Shown piece after piece: positions 50,238 to 62,586 of a stretch of 64,000 nucleotides of DNA (positions within the stretch are counted from its first letter, which is position 1; every line of letters begins with the position of its first letter). A program made the translations under genes and the position numbers. Under the pieces are notes generated by a model that was not told the DNA's origin, did not search any database, and saw only the letters and a program-made list of their open reading frames with translations. Location of the stretch: positions 1-64,000 of the forward strand of contig CAJPFI010000004.1 in the NCBI GenBank assembly GCA_905339295.1, written 5' to 3'. This DNA comes from Burkholderiales bacterium. GTDB lineage: Bacteria; Pseudomonadota; Gammaproteobacteria; Burkholderiales; Casimicrobiaceae.

Positions 50238-50851
50238 TGCTCGAGCTCGACCGCCGCGCCTCGCGCGACGCACGGCCCGCGTCCACGCTGACGCTGCCGT
50301 GGGAGCGGCGCGGCGTCACGCGGCAGAAGGTGCGGCTCGACGACGGCCGCGAGGCGGGGCTGTTCCTGCCGCGCGGCGAGACCCTGCGCGGCGGGGATCG
50401 CGTCGCGTCGGCGGCGGGCGAGGTCGTCGAAATCGTCGCCGCGAGCGAGCCGGTGATGGTCGCGCGCGCGGCGGATCCGCAGGCGCTCGCTCGCGCCGCC
50501 TACCACCTGGGCAACCGCCATGTCGCGGTCGAGGTGGGCGAGGGCTTCCTCGCGCTCGAGCGCGACCACGTGCTGCGCGCGATGCTCGAAGGGTTGGGCC
50601 TCACGGTCGAGGACGCGGAGCGGCCGTTCGAGCCGGAGGGCGGCGCGTACGCGCACGGGCATGCCCATGACCAGGGGCAGGGACACGGTCACGGTCATGG
50701 CCGAGCGGACGAAGGCGGACACGGTCACGGCAACGCGAGCGGAGGCGGATACGATCACGGGCACGACCACGCGCACGATCCGGCCGGTCCGCTCGCCGCG
50801 CGCATCGCGTCGCCCGCGCGTCGGCATCGCCACGGCGGCTCGCATGGCTGA
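50237..50851 (+). CDS. ureE: Urease accessory protein UreE with histidine-rich tail
   Basis: Nickel metallochaperone, 204 aa. The core has LPWERRGVTRQKVRLDDGRE, HLGNRHVAVEVGEG and DHVLRAMLEGLGL. From about residue 135 the tail is a long His/Gly run (HGHAHDQGQGHGHGHG and more), a nickel store. The last 17 codons lie inside a 70-bp tandem duplication that also spans the ureF start. Confidence 0.95.
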
Positions 50852-50934
50852 CCCACGCGTACTCGCCGTGCGCATCGCGTCGCCCGCGCGTCGGCATCGG
50901 CATGGCGGCTCGCATGGCTGATGCGCGCGCGCTC
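50795..50934 (+). repeat. 70-bp tandem duplication at the ureE-ureF junction
   Basis: Units 50795-50864 and 50865-50934 are near-identical: both contain CGCATCGCGTCGCCCGCGCG and GGCGGCTCGCATGGCTGA. The unit holds the ureE 3' codons and stop together with the ureF start codon. In the ancestral arrangement ureE and ureF would have overlapped by 8 bp (ATGGCTGA); the duplication separates a working ureE stop from a working ureF start by about 60 bp. Confidence 0.9.
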
Positions 50935-51597
50935 GCCGCGCTGCTGCAGCTCGCGAGTCCCGCGCTGCCGGTCGGCGCGTACAGCTACTCGCAGGGGCTC
51001 GAGGGCGCGATCCACGAGGGCGCCGTGCACGACGAGGCATCCGCACGCGAATGGATCGTCGACGCCGTCGCCGGGCCGCTCGCGCACTTCGACGCGCCGG
51101 CGATCGCGCGCATGCACGCCGCGTGGCGCGACGGGGACCTGGAAACGGCCGCGCGCTGGAACGAGCGCGTGCTCGCGACGCGCGAGACCGCCGAGCTGCG
51201 GGCCGAGACGCTGCAGATGGGCGCTTCGCTCGCAAAGCTCGTCGTGGCGTGGGGGAGGGGGCCCGACGCGCTGCGCCGCGACGTCGCCGCGCTCGCCGAA
51301 CCGACGTTTCCGTGCGCGTTCGCGGCGGCGGCGGTCGCGCTCGACGTCGCGCCGGAGGACGCGGTCGTCGCGTTCCTGTGGAGCGCGGCCGAGAATCTCG
51401 TCGCGGCGGCGTTGAAGGCGGGGCCGTTCGGCCAGCTCGCCGGCCAGCGCATCCTGCTCGCCGCGCACGGCGCCATCGACCATGCCGCCGCGATCGCCTC
51501 GTCGATCGGCGACGACGACATGTGGTCGTCCGCGCCCGGCCTGGCGATCCTCTCGTCGCGGCACGAGACGCAGTACTCGAGGCTTTTCCGCTCGTAG
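50914..51597 (+). CDS. ureF: Urease accessory protein UreF
   Basis: Regulates UreG GTPase activity in the nickel-insertion complex. The 227-aa protein has [31 protein letters not shown] and the C-terminal [16 protein letters not shown]. The ATG at 50914 ([11 protein letters not shown]) corresponds to the ATG in the first copy of the 70-bp duplication; an ATG four codons upstream (50902) exists only in the second copy and is probably not native. Confidence 0.92.
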   Translation: MADARALAALLQLASPALPVGAYSYSQGLEGAIHEGAVHDEASAREWIVDAVAGPLAHFDAPAIARMHAAWRDGDLETAARWNERVLATRETAELRAETLQMGASLAKLVVAWGRGPDALRRDVAALAEPTFPCAFAAAAVALDVAPEDAVVAFLWSAAENLVAAALKAGPFGQLAGQRILLAAHGAIDHAAAIASSIGDDDMWSSAPGLAILSSRHETQYSRLFRS

Positions 51598-51600
51598 CGG

Positions 51601-51665
51601 TCCCGGGGTCAGACCCGAGTCCCGGGGTCAGACCCCGGGCCTCATCGGGGTCTGATCCCGGGGTC
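51601..51665. repeat. Cluster of CCCGGGGTCAGACCC palindromic repeats
   Basis: The ureF-ureG spacer has two direct copies of TCCCGGGGTCAGACCC (51601 and 51620) and one inverted copy (CGGGGTCTGATCCCGGGGTC, 51646-51665). The unit is itself palindromic (GGGGTCAGACCCC), and repeats of this type are dispersed in many proteobacterial genomes. The array starts three bases after the ureF stop and could form a stable hairpin reducing transcription into ureG. Confidence 0.8.
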
Positions 51666-51725
51666 GATCGATGTCGATCCGACGAACGAACCGAACTTCT
51701 TGACCAGGCCCACCGCCCCCGCCCC

Positions 51726-52364
51726 ATGACCTTCCGCCCCTCCCCACTCCCACCCAAACGCCCGCCGCTCCGCGTCGGCGTCGGCGGCCCGGTCGGCTCC
51801 GGCAAGACGACGCTCGTCGAGATGCTGTGCAAGGCGATGCGCGACCGCTGGAACCTCGCGGTCGTCACCAACGACATCTACACGAAGGAGGACGAGCGCC
51901 TGCTCGTCGTCGCGGGCGCGCTCGCGCCCGAGCGCATCATGGGCGTCGAGACGGGGGGCTGCCCGCACACCGCGATCCGCGAGGACGCGTCGATCAACCT
52001 CGAGGCGATCGACGCGATGAGCGCGCGCTTTCCCGGCCTCGACCTGATCTTCGTCGAGAGCGGCGGCGACAACCTCGCCGCGACGTTCTCGCCGGAGCTC
52101 GCCGACCTGTGCCTCTACGTGATCGACGTCGCGGCCGGCGAGAAGATCCCGCGCAAGGGCGGCCCCGGCATCACGCGCTCGGACCTGCTCGTCATCAACA
52201 AGACCGACCTCGCCCCCCACGTCGGCGCGTCGCTCGAGGTGATGGAGCGCGACGCGAAGCGCATGCGCGGCGAGCGACCGTTCGTGTTCACCAACCTGAA
52301 GACGAGGGACGGCCTCGACACCGTCGTGCGCTTCATCGAGGAGCGCGGGATGCTCGGGCGGTGA
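51726..52364 (+). CDS. ureG: Urease accessory GTPase UreG
   Basis: SIMIBI-class GTPase that powers nickel insertion. The 212 aa contain P-loop GPVGSGKTT (residues 21-29), the metal-binding CPH in [34 protein letters not shown] and [11 protein letters not shown]. It is separated from ureF by 128 bp of repeats, the largest gap in the cluster, and ends it. Confidence 0.97.
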   Translation: MTFRPSPLPPKRPPLRVGVGGPVGSGKTTLVEMLCKAMRDRWNLAVVTNDIYTKEDERLLVVAGALAPERIMGVETGGCPHTAIREDASINLEAIDAMSARFPGLDLIFVESGGDNLAATFSPELADLCLYVIDVAAGEKIPRKGGPGITRSDLLVINKTDLAPHVGASLEVMERDAKRMRGERPFVFTNLKTRDGLDTVVRFIEERGMLGR

Positions 52365-52451
52365 GCGTTTCCGCGCGGCGCGCGGAGGCGCCGGCACCGT
52401 CGCCGCGATTCGGACGTGATGCGCCGACGCTGCCGCGTCGCAGGACCGGCG

Positions 52452-53093
52452 TCAGGGATTGGGCGTGGTGACGCGCCCGGCGAGCCCGATGATCGACAGG
52501 AACTCGCGGCGCGTCATCGCGTCGTCGCGGAACGCGCCGACCATCCGGCTCGTCACCATCGAGACGCCGGGCTTGTGGACGCCGCGCGTGGTCATGCACT
52601 CGTGCGAAGCCTCGACGACGACCGCGACGCCGCGCGGCTTCAGCACCTCCTGCAGCGTGTCGGCGATCTGCGCCGTCATCTTCTCCTGGATCTGCAGCCG
52701 CTTCGCGTAGACGTCGACCAGCCGCGCGAGCTTCGAGATGCCCACGACGCGCCGATTCGGCAGGTAGCCGAGGTGCACCTTGCCGATGATCGGCGCCATG
52801 TGGTGCTCGCAGTGGCTCTCGAAGCGGATGTCGGAGAGCACGATGATCTCGTCGTATCCGTCGACCTCCTCGAACGTGCGGGCGAGCACGAGCCGCGGGT
52901 CGTGACCGTAGCCGGCGTAGAACTCGTCGTACGAGCGCACCACGCGCGACGGCGTGTCGAGCAGGCCCTCGCGCGCCGGGTCGTCGCCGGCCCAGCGGAT
53001 CAGCGTGCGGACCGCGTCCTCGGCCTCCTCGCGGCTCGGGCGGGCGGGGGCGGCGGCGGCGCGTCGAGGGGTCTTGCGGGGGGACTTGGCCAT
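52452..53093 (-). CDS. folE: GTP cyclohydrolase I
   Basis: Converts GTP to 7,8-dihydroneopterin triphosphate, the first step of folate and pterin synthesis. The 213-aa product has zinc and catalytic motifs [20 protein letters not shown] and [16 protein letters not shown], and [14 protein letters not shown]. The N-terminal ~20 residues are a low-complexity basic stretch. It converges on ureG and is divergent from the tRNA gene. Confidence 0.95.
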   Translation of the reverse strand: MAKSPRKTPRRAAAAPARPSREEAEDAVRTLIRWAGDDPAREGLLDTPSRVVRSYDEFYAGYGHDPRLVLARTFEEVDGYDEIIVLSDIRFESHCEHHMAPIIGKVHLGYLPNRRVVGISKLARLVDVYAKRLQIQEKMTAQIADTLQEVLKPRGVAVVVEASHECMTTRGVHKPGVSMVTSRMVGAFRDDAMTRREFLSIIGLAGRVTTPNP

Positions 53094-53200
53094 GCGGGGC
53101 TCCCTGGAACGTTGTCGGCGGCTCTGCGGGACGGACGCCACCCGTGCGCCGCGCGTTCCCGCAAGGGTAGCCCATCCCGGCGAGGCACCCGCCCCTCGGG

Positions 53201-53206
53201 TAAAAT
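53201..53206 (+). promoter_or_regulatory. Possible -10 element for tRNA-Ser
   Basis: TAAAAT lies 10 bp upstream of the mature tRNA 5' end, in a GC-rich background, at a distance suited to a start site a few bases before the tRNA. No recognisable -35 hexamer sits at 16-18 bp spacing. Confidence 0.35.
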
Positions 53207-53216
53207 TGGCCCCCAC

Positions 53217-53306
<90 letters not shown>

Positions 53307-53307
53307 G

Positions 53308-53335
53308 CGCAAAGGGCCCTGCAAGGGGCCTTTCG
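53308..53335 (+). terminator. Hairpin after tRNA-Ser
   Basis: AAAGGGCCC and GGGGCCTTT form an imperfect ~9-bp stem beginning a few bases after the CCA end and finishing with TTT. It probably terminates the tRNA transcript. The remainder of the 228-bp tRNA-hsdM spacer shows a GCCGGCGCAGCGCCGG palindrome (near 53391-53404) and no gene. Confidence 0.5.
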
Positions 53336-53534
53336 CATTGGCGGAGGCCTTGGCGACGATCCGCACACTTCGCTCAGGCCCTTCCGAGCCGGCGCAGCGC
53401 CGGAACCCCGGGCTCGTCTGCTGAGCCACTGCCGGGCGAACATCCATGGCTCCGGCCGGCGTTTTGCTACCCTTTGGCACGCTGTCGAGTACGGCGGCAG
53501 CGACCTTCCACCGGCACTCGAACCTGTGTTTCCT

Positions 53535-56537
<3,003 letters not shown>

Positions 56538-56541
<4 letters not shown>

Positions 56542-57947
56542 GCGGCACCGATAGCCTCTTTGACAAGAGCGACCACTTTGAGATCGGCGGCGAAGACCTT
56601 CTGGCGCCGTTTCACGCCGAATCTGTTGACGCTGTTACTGATACACAGAAGGGAGAAGCTGAGCGCCTGGAGCGCGAAGTGCTTAATGACATGCGTGCTC
56701 GGATTGGGACCTTGCTCAAGACGGAGACCGTTTCGTTCCTACTTGGCGCCGGTGCCTCAGTCGATAGTGGCGGACAACTGATCGGCTCTATCCCGCCTGT
56801 AGTTGAGCGGGAATTGCAGAGCGACGGCATCACCGGCGCGGAGCCGCAGCAAATTGAGAGCTGGCTGAACGTATTCTATCTCGCTGTCCGCTGGACCGCC
56901 GGTGGGAACAGCACCCCCCGGACTCGTGAAGAGATTCTCGCCCGTCGGGCAATGCTGGACCGCGAAAGCCCGGAACCGCTCAGAGTCAACTTCGAGCTGG
57001 TGTTGGGGACGCTTCACCGTTGGCGCTCAGCCCTGCTGGAGTCGGGCGGACGGTTGCACTTGGACGGTCCAGCATCGGTCGATACCACTGCTAATGATCT
57101 CGACGAAAGCCTCAGGCGCGCAACGCGCGCTTTAGCAGGGGTCTGCGATTTGCCGGTCGCCGGCAGCGAAGGCAGTCTCATAACGCACAAGAACTTCCTC
57201 CGCAAACTACTGACGCGCCCGCTCAACCTAAAGCGGGTCAACGTCTTCACGCTCAACTATGACACGCTCGTCGAGCAGGCATCCGATGCGGAGGGCGTTG
57301 TCTTGCTGGATGGCTTCGTTGGAACGCAACGCCGAGTATTGCGGCCCGAGAGCTATGAGCAGGATCTCTATTTCCCTGCGGAGACTACCGAGGGCCGCGT
57401 TCACCGGTTCGATCGAGTCCTCCACCTCTACAAGCTGCACGGGTCCGTCACCTGGGTCGCGGGCTCTCCTACGCTCGACAACCCCTATGGTGTGCAGTCC
57501 ACAGCCTTCGACCCGGATGGCGCCCAGCCGCTACTCATTTATCCGACGCCTGCCAAGTACGGCGAGACGCTTGGCATGCCCTATTCCGAGCTATTCCGTC
57601 GATTCTCCGGCGCCCTCACTCGTCCCCAGTCGGTTCTATTCGTGATCGGCTACGGATTCGGCGATGAACACGTGAACACAATCATCCGCCAGGCGCTCGC
57701 CGTACCGAGTTTCACCGTTGTCATCGTGGATCCTGCGCCAAAGAGTGCCTTCGTGAGGGCGCTCCGGGAGCAGAAAGACCGCCGAATCTGGATTGGCGAA
57801 GGTCCAACGCTGGGAACGCTGGCGGGATTCGTTGAACACGTTCTCCCCGACCTTCGGGACGAGGATATCCGGAAGAAGGTGCTGGCCACCCACCGCGCGC
57901 TCGCGAAGGCCAGTCCCGCAGTAGGAGAAACCTCTGATGGCGACTGA
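56538..57947 (+). CDS. sir2: SIR2-family NADase effector (SIR2-HerA system)
   Basis: A 469-aa SIR2-fold protein with the NAD-binding motif FLLGAGASVDSGG (~residues 66-78), TLNYDTL with the conserved Asn240, KLHGS with catalytic His301, and VIGYGFGDEHVNTII. The ~55-residue N-terminal segment before the fold is unassigned. Directly followed by, and overlapping, a HerA gene, it forms the SIR2-HerA antiphage pair, in which the complex degrades NAD+ and/or DNA on infection. ATGA overlap with hsdS makes it part of the restriction-modification operon. Confidence 0.88.
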
Positions 57948-60114
57948 CTCCGAAATCGGTCGCATCGTTGCTGTTGACACTGCTCAGGTCAGCATCGAGC
58001 TGAACCGCGATCTCAAGGGAATGAGCCGGAGCACCTACGAAGGACCCCAAGAAGTCGGGCGAATCAACTCCTACATAACGATCCCGGTCGGCGCGCGGCG
58101 GTTGGTCGCCATGGTGACGCGCGTCGTCCTGGTGGAAGAGGCGGAGATGAAGGCGGACCGGACGATGGTGGCACTCCCCGCGGCCCGGCGCTTGATGAAG
58201 GCCACGCTCATAGGGACGATCGACGGCGACTCGTTCCGGCAGGGAGTCTCGCTTTTCCCCGTGCTTGACAACCCGGTCCACTTGGCTGGGCGTGCCGACT
58301 TGGATGCGATCTTCGGTCCCATCGAGCAGGGCAACAACGCCAACTCCGACCCTAACGATCCAGGCTACTGTATTCCGATCGGGGAGTCTGCCGTTGTGCA
58401 GGGTCGGCCAATTCGAATCGACCCGAATGCTTTTTTCGGAAAGCACGCTGCCATTCTGGGAAGTACGGGCTCGGGCAAGTCGTGCACTATCGCGAGTCTG
58501 CTTCAGTCGATCCGCGAACACAAAGCGGTGAAGCGTATGACCTGCGTGATTCTGGACACAAACGGTGAGTATCGAACGGCGTTTCAGAGACAAAAGCAAG
58601 ATGAAAGTTGGGAGGACGTCGGCGCGGGTAAGGCGCTCTATATCCCGTCTGATCCCGGCAAACAAACTGATCGGCTGGTGATCCCATATTGGTTCATGAA
58701 CGCCGACGACTTCGTGAGGCTCTTCCAGGCTTCCAAGGGCGTGCAGCGCCCGGTCTTGCTGGAGACATTGCGACTCGCGCGAAATGATTCCGGCACTGCT
58801 TCGCCGCTTGCCATTCTGCGAGAGGATCTGATTCTTGAGATCAACCGCATCTGGTCGCTATCGGGCAAGGACGAGAAGACATCGAAAGATGTGCGGGAAG
58901 TCGCGAACGGAGCAAAGGCGCGTATCGGCCAAGATGATCTGACTGCGGCATGGGCAGAGGCCACAACCAAATACGAGTTGAGCAAGGACGACGTGACAGC
59001 TGCACTTGAGACAGTTGCGACCACAGCTGCAAAGCACATCGACAACAATACCTACCCCAAGGTACTTCCGGCGGACGCGAGAAAGGCGATTCGAGATGCT
59101 ATCGAGCCGGTCTACGCGAAGCTGACCGGGACGCACTTCGGCGATGGTGGCGGCAGCACAGGGCGCTCGGCGGATGCTCCTTCGCACTTCGACAAGCTGA
59201 AGTTTCGCACTCGCCACATTGAGCAGATCCTGCGTCGGGAGGAGTCGGGCGGAACGCGTGCCCGCGATTTCTCCGGGACGATGCTGCTGCGTATCGACCG
59301 CTTGCTGGCTGACCGGCGGTTCGACTTCTTGTTCGGCCCCGTCGGCGAGGCGCTACCAAATCCGGCGCATGCGCTGGCCACGTTCCTTCGCGACACACTC
59401 GGCATTGGCGCGGCCACATCGGCGGCTCTTTCGGACGAAATGGATGTTCCGAGGTCACGCCTTCCCTTCTACGATCGGCAGCGCGACAAGAGTAGCGCAG
59501 TCGACGTCGTAATTCTTGACCTTAGTTTGTTGGCAGCGGAAGTGCTGGAGAACGTAACGGCGCTAATTGGCCGGCTGATCCTCGAGTTTCTCCAGCGTTT
59601 GGGCGAGCACGGCGGTGAAGGAGCACGGGGGTCACTCCCTGTCGTGCTCGTCCTGGAGGAGGCCCAGAACTACATTCGACAGCCACGATTCGCCGAGGAG
59701 GAATCGATCGCCCGTGTGGTGTTCGAGCGGATTGCTCGCGAGGGGCGGAAATTCGGGCTGAGTCTTGTAGTCGCCTCGCAGCGGCCGAGCGAGCTATCGA
59801 AGACGGTGCTGTCACAGTGCAGCAGCTTCATCGTGCACCGGCTGCAAAACCCCGAGGACTTGCGCTACTTCAAAGAGATCGTTCCCGGCATCTACGGACC
59901 GATGCTGGAGCAGATCCCCGTCCTCGCGCCGCAGACGGCTATCGTGCTCGGCGAGTGCGTTCCGGCGCCCGCGCTCGTCAAAATTCGCGAGGCCCGACCG
60001 GTCCCCAGGAGCCGTGACCCGCAGTTCTACCGGCATTGGGTAGACGATTCGGCGCCGCCCGTGGATGTCGAAGGCATCTGCAAGAAATGGGAAGGACGGG
60101 ACTCTCAAGGGTAA
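57937..60114 (+). CDS. herA: HerA-family ATPase (SIR2-HerA system)
   Basis: A 725-aa hexameric-type DNA translocase/ATPase. An N-terminal HAS-barrel (IGRIVAVDTAQVSIELNRDL) is followed by Walker A GSTGSGKSCT (near residue 175), Walker B VVLVLEEAQNYI (near 570) and the RPSELSKTVLSQCSSFIVHR arginine-finger region. The insert between the Walker motifs is large and alpha-helical. It overlaps the sir2 gene by 11 bp. In known systems HerA scaffolds and controls the SIR2 effector. Confidence 0.9.
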   Translation: MATDSEIGRIVAVDTAQVSIELNRDLKGMSRSTYEGPQEVGRINSYITIPVGARRLVAMVTRVVLVEEAEMKADRTMVALPAARRLMKATLIGTIDGDSFRQGVSLFPVLDNPVHLAGRADLDAIFGPIEQGNNANSDPNDPGYCIPIGESAVVQGRPIRIDPNAFFGKHAAILGSTGSGKSCTIASLLQSIREHKAVKRMTCVILDTNGEYRTAFQRQKQDESWEDVGAGKALYIPSDPGKQTDRLVIPYWFMNADDFVRLFQASKGVQRPVLLETLRLARNDSGTASPLAILREDLILEINRIWSLSGKDEKTSKDVREVANGAKARIGQDDLTAAWAEATTKYELSKDDVTAALETVATTAAKHIDNNTYPKVLPADARKAIRDAIEPVYAKLTGTHFGDGGGSTGRSADAPSHFDKLKFRTRHIEQILRREESGGTRARDFSGTMLLRIDRLLADRRFDFLFGPVGEALPNPAHALATFLRDTLGIGAATSAALSDEMDVPRSRLPFYDRQRDKSSAVDVVILDLSLLAAEVLENVTALIGRLILEFLQRLGEHGGEGARGSLPVVLVLEEAQNYIRQPRFAEEESIARVVFERIAREGRKFGLSLVVASQRPSELSKTVLSQCSSFIVHRLQNPEDLRYFKEIVPGIYGPMLEQIPVLAPQTAIVLGECVPAPALVKIREARPVPRSRDPQFYRHWVDDSAPPVDVEGICKKWEGRDSQG

Positions 60115-60212
60115 AAGGGGACAGTATGACCGGGCGCGTCGTCACGGAATCCGACCGCAAGGCCAAGCCCGCTAGAGTTATTTAGGCCCCTCTATTCGTT
60201 CGGACTCGACAC

Positions 60213-62351
60213 GTGAAGCCATCAGTTCAAGCGCTCGGTCAGATCCTCTACTCCCCGAGCCAATACGTCATCCCGGTCTTCCAGCGCAACTATCGCTGGG
60301 AGGAGAAGGAATGGTCGAAGCTTTGGGAGAGCCTCGAGGCCATCCAGGCCCCGGACAAGCGCGGCAATCACTTCATGGGGTTCCTGGTCTTCGTCGCCGG
60401 ACTCGCCCAACCCGGCCACCACACGCAATTCCATCTGATCGATGGGCAGCAGCGGCTCACCACCCTCTCGCTGCTGCTTATCGCGCTTCGGGACGTCTCA
60501 CGCACCGCGTCGTTGCGGGACCTAGCCACGGAGATTCATGACTACAGCCTGGTCCATGGCAACAAGCGGCAGCTCGAGCACTATCGATTGCTGCCAAAGG
60601 CCGCTGATCAGGAGCGGTTTCTCGCGCTCGTCGATTCGAGGACCTCGCCTTCCGGGTACGGACGAATGGCCAGCGCACATGCATTTTTCAAGGAGCGCAT
60701 CGCCCTTCTCGGCGACGACGAGACGAAGCTACGCACGTTGTACGACGTCGTCTGCCAGCGGCTGGAGTTCATGTGCGCGACGCTGGAGAGCGAGAACGCG
60801 TACAACATCTTCAAGAGCCTCAATTCCACCGGCATCCCGCTCGGTCCATCGGACCTGATCCGCAACTTCGTGTTCATGCACGTCCGGCCCGAGGAACATG
60901 ACGAGTTCGATCAGGATCTTTGGGCGCCGCTGGAGCGGCATTTCGCGTCTACGAGCGCTGCGCTCGATGAAGAGCGCTTCTCCCGGTTCTTCCGCGATTT
61001 TCTGATGGCTCGGGGGCGGTATGTCGCGCCAAAGGACACGTTCGCCAGCTTCGAGGCAGCCTACGAGGCAACTGATTTCGAGCCGCGCGAGCTTGCTGCC
61101 GAGCTGAAGCGGGCGTCGGCGTGGTACGACGTCATCCGAAGCGAGGCTTCGGACGCGTCGCCCAACGTTTCGCGCGGATTGAAAGCGTTAAACGCGCTGG
61201 ACAGCTCGACGACGTATCCGTTGCTCGTCAACCTATTCGAGCGGCGAGCGAAGGGGCTGATCGACGACGACGAGTTAGCCACATGCGTCGAGATGCTCAA
61301 CGGCTTCATCCTGCGGCGATTTGTCTGCGGGGAGAGTTCACGTGGCTACGGGCAGATCTTCGTGCGTGCCTGCCAAGCATCGGAGAGCGCTACCGTCGAC
61401 GAGCTTAGGAAGTACCTCCAGGAGAAGGGCTGGCCGGACGTGCTGCGTTTCCGGGCAGCGTTCGAGAGCCTGCCCCTCTATTCGCGCGGGTACGCCCGAC
61501 ACATCCTGGAAACGCTGGAACGGGCCCAAGGTCACAGAGAGCAGGCAGATCTGGCCCTTGCGCAGATCGAACATGTCCTCCCGCAAACGCTGAGCGAGGC
61601 ATGGCAGCGCGACCTCGGACCGGGGGCGGATGCCATCCATGCCGAGTGGCTTGATCGCCCCGGCAACCTGACGCTGAGCGCCTACAACCAGACGCTCTGG
61701 AATCACCCGTTCGCGCAGAAACGTGCGCATTACGCCGACAGCAACATCACGATAACGCGAGCGCTGGCAGCCGAGGACCGATGGGGTGTCGAGCAGATTC
61801 GCCGGCGCGGCCAATGGCTATCCGAGCTTGCCGCCCGCATCTGGATCGGGCCCGACCTCCCTCCCGACGAGGACGCCGACGATGATCGCGATTCGGACCT
61901 CGACACCGACGAGCGGCGCGAACGACGTCGACGCTTCTGGGGAGGCCTTTCCGAATACCTGAAGGATCGGGGGTGGAACCGCCGGCTCCCCGGCCGATAT
62001 CCGTATTCGACGACCCGCCTGTCATCGGGAATCGAACATATCGGCTACGAAACACGGGTGCGGTTCTTCCGCGAGCGCGTCGGCATCGACGTCTGGTTCT
62101 GGCGCGCCGAGTCGATGCCCGCCTGGGAAGCCTTGCGGGCTCAGCCGGCGCAGATCGAGGCAATGATGGGCGGGAGCTGGGAATTCCACCGCATTCCGGG
62201 GCGCGAGAAAGGTCGGATGTCATTGGAGCGGCCTGCGCCCGGCATCGCCAATGAGGCGACGTGGCCTGCGCTCTACGAGTGGTTTCACGCGAAGCTCGAG
62301 GTGCTGTATCGGTCGATCAGTCCGCTCATCGAGGCGAAGATCCGGGGATGA
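60213..62351 (+). CDS. DUF262/DUF1524 protein with C-terminal DUF4268 (GmrSD-like)
   Basis: A 712-aa putative modification-dependent restriction or defence nuclease. The N-terminal DUF262 nucleotidase motif is LIDGQQRLTTLSLL (DGQQR near residues 77-81). The DUF1524 HNH-type region has QIEHVLPQTLSEAW (His near 453) and RPGNLTLSAYNQTLWNHPFA. An acidic linker (DEDADDDRDSDLDTDERRE) leads to a DUF4268-like domain from about residue 580. It starts with GTG, 98 bp after herA. GmrSD proteins cleave phage DNA carrying modified cytosines; the target of this variant is unknown. Confidence 0.85.
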   Translation: MKPSVQALGQILYSPSQYVIPVFQRNYRWEEKEWSKLWESLEAIQAPDKRGNHFMGFLVFVAGLAQPGHHTQFHLIDGQQRLTTLSLLLIALRDVSRTASLRDLATEIHDYSLVHGNKRQLEHYRLLPKAADQERFLALVDSRTSPSGYGRMASAHAFFKERIALLGDDETKLRTLYDVVCQRLEFMCATLESENAYNIFKSLNSTGIPLGPSDLIRNFVFMHVRPEEHDEFDQDLWAPLERHFASTSAALDEERFSRFFRDFLMARGRYVAPKDTFASFEAAYEATDFEPRELAAELKRASAWYDVIRSEASDASPNVSRGLKALNALDSSTTYPLLVNLFERRAKGLIDDDELATCVEMLNGFILRRFVCGESSRGYGQIFVRACQASESATVDELRKYLQEKGWPDVLRFRAAFESLPLYSRGYARHILETLERAQGHREQADLALAQIEHVLPQTLSEAWQRDLGPGADAIHAEWLDRPGNLTLSAYNQTLWNHPFAQKRAHYADSNITITRALAAEDRWGVEQIRRRGQWLSELAARIWIGPDLPPDEDADDDRDSDLDTDERRERRRRFWGGLSEYLKDRGWNRRLPGRYPYSTTRLSSGIEHIGYETRVRFFRERVGIDVWFWRAESMPAWEALRAQPAQIEAMMGGSWEFHRIPGREKGRMSLERPAPGIANEATWPALYEWFHAKLEVLYRSISPLIEAKIRG

Positions 62352-62537
62352 TGGGATTGCAGTCGTTCCGCCGTCCTCTTGTCGCCCGGGTGACCGACGT
62401 TCGGGTGCCGCCCAGCTGGGCCGCAAGACGTTTCAAGTGGCCGCTGCCAAACTTGCGATTGGCCGGACCCCGACCTGACGATCCCTCGGCCGGGGCGTGG
62501 GGGCATCTCAAGCGGCGCCCCAACTCGCCATGGGGCT

Positions 62538-62583
62538 GTTCCGATATTGCGGTAGTTATTTACAATTACCGAAACATCGGAAC
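62538..62583 (+). promoter_or_regulatory. Nested inverted repeat, probable AbiEi operator
   Basis: Perfect outer arms GTTCCGAT (62538-62545) and ATCGGAAC (62576-62583) enclose inner arms CGGTAGTTAT and ACAATTACCG (8 of 10 paired) around a TTT centre. The element ends three bases before the abiEi ATG and is the most AT-rich stretch in the region. AbiEi antitoxins autorepress by binding inverted repeats in their own promoter, so this is the likely operator/promoter. The preceding ~185 bp after the DUF262 gene hold no convincing gene. Confidence 0.7.
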
Positions 62584-62586
62584 AAA

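Noticed and set aside
50640-50934. Histidine-rich and repeated DNA in ureE/ureF as a possible CRISPR array
   Set aside because: Repeats are one 70-bp tandem duplication and codon-level HG repeats; there are no regular spacers and no cas genes. No CRISPR array was seen in the window.
53307-53534. Integrase remnant or attachment-site repeat next to tRNA-Ser
   Set aside because: No integrase-like coding sequence and no second copy of the tRNA 3' end could be found within the window; the far boundary, if any, lies beyond it.
60108-60125. AAAGGGGACAG motif after herA as a mobile-element end
   Set aside because: The short motif resembles a common dispersed repeat, but no partner arm or second copy was found nearby, so it is not supported as an element.
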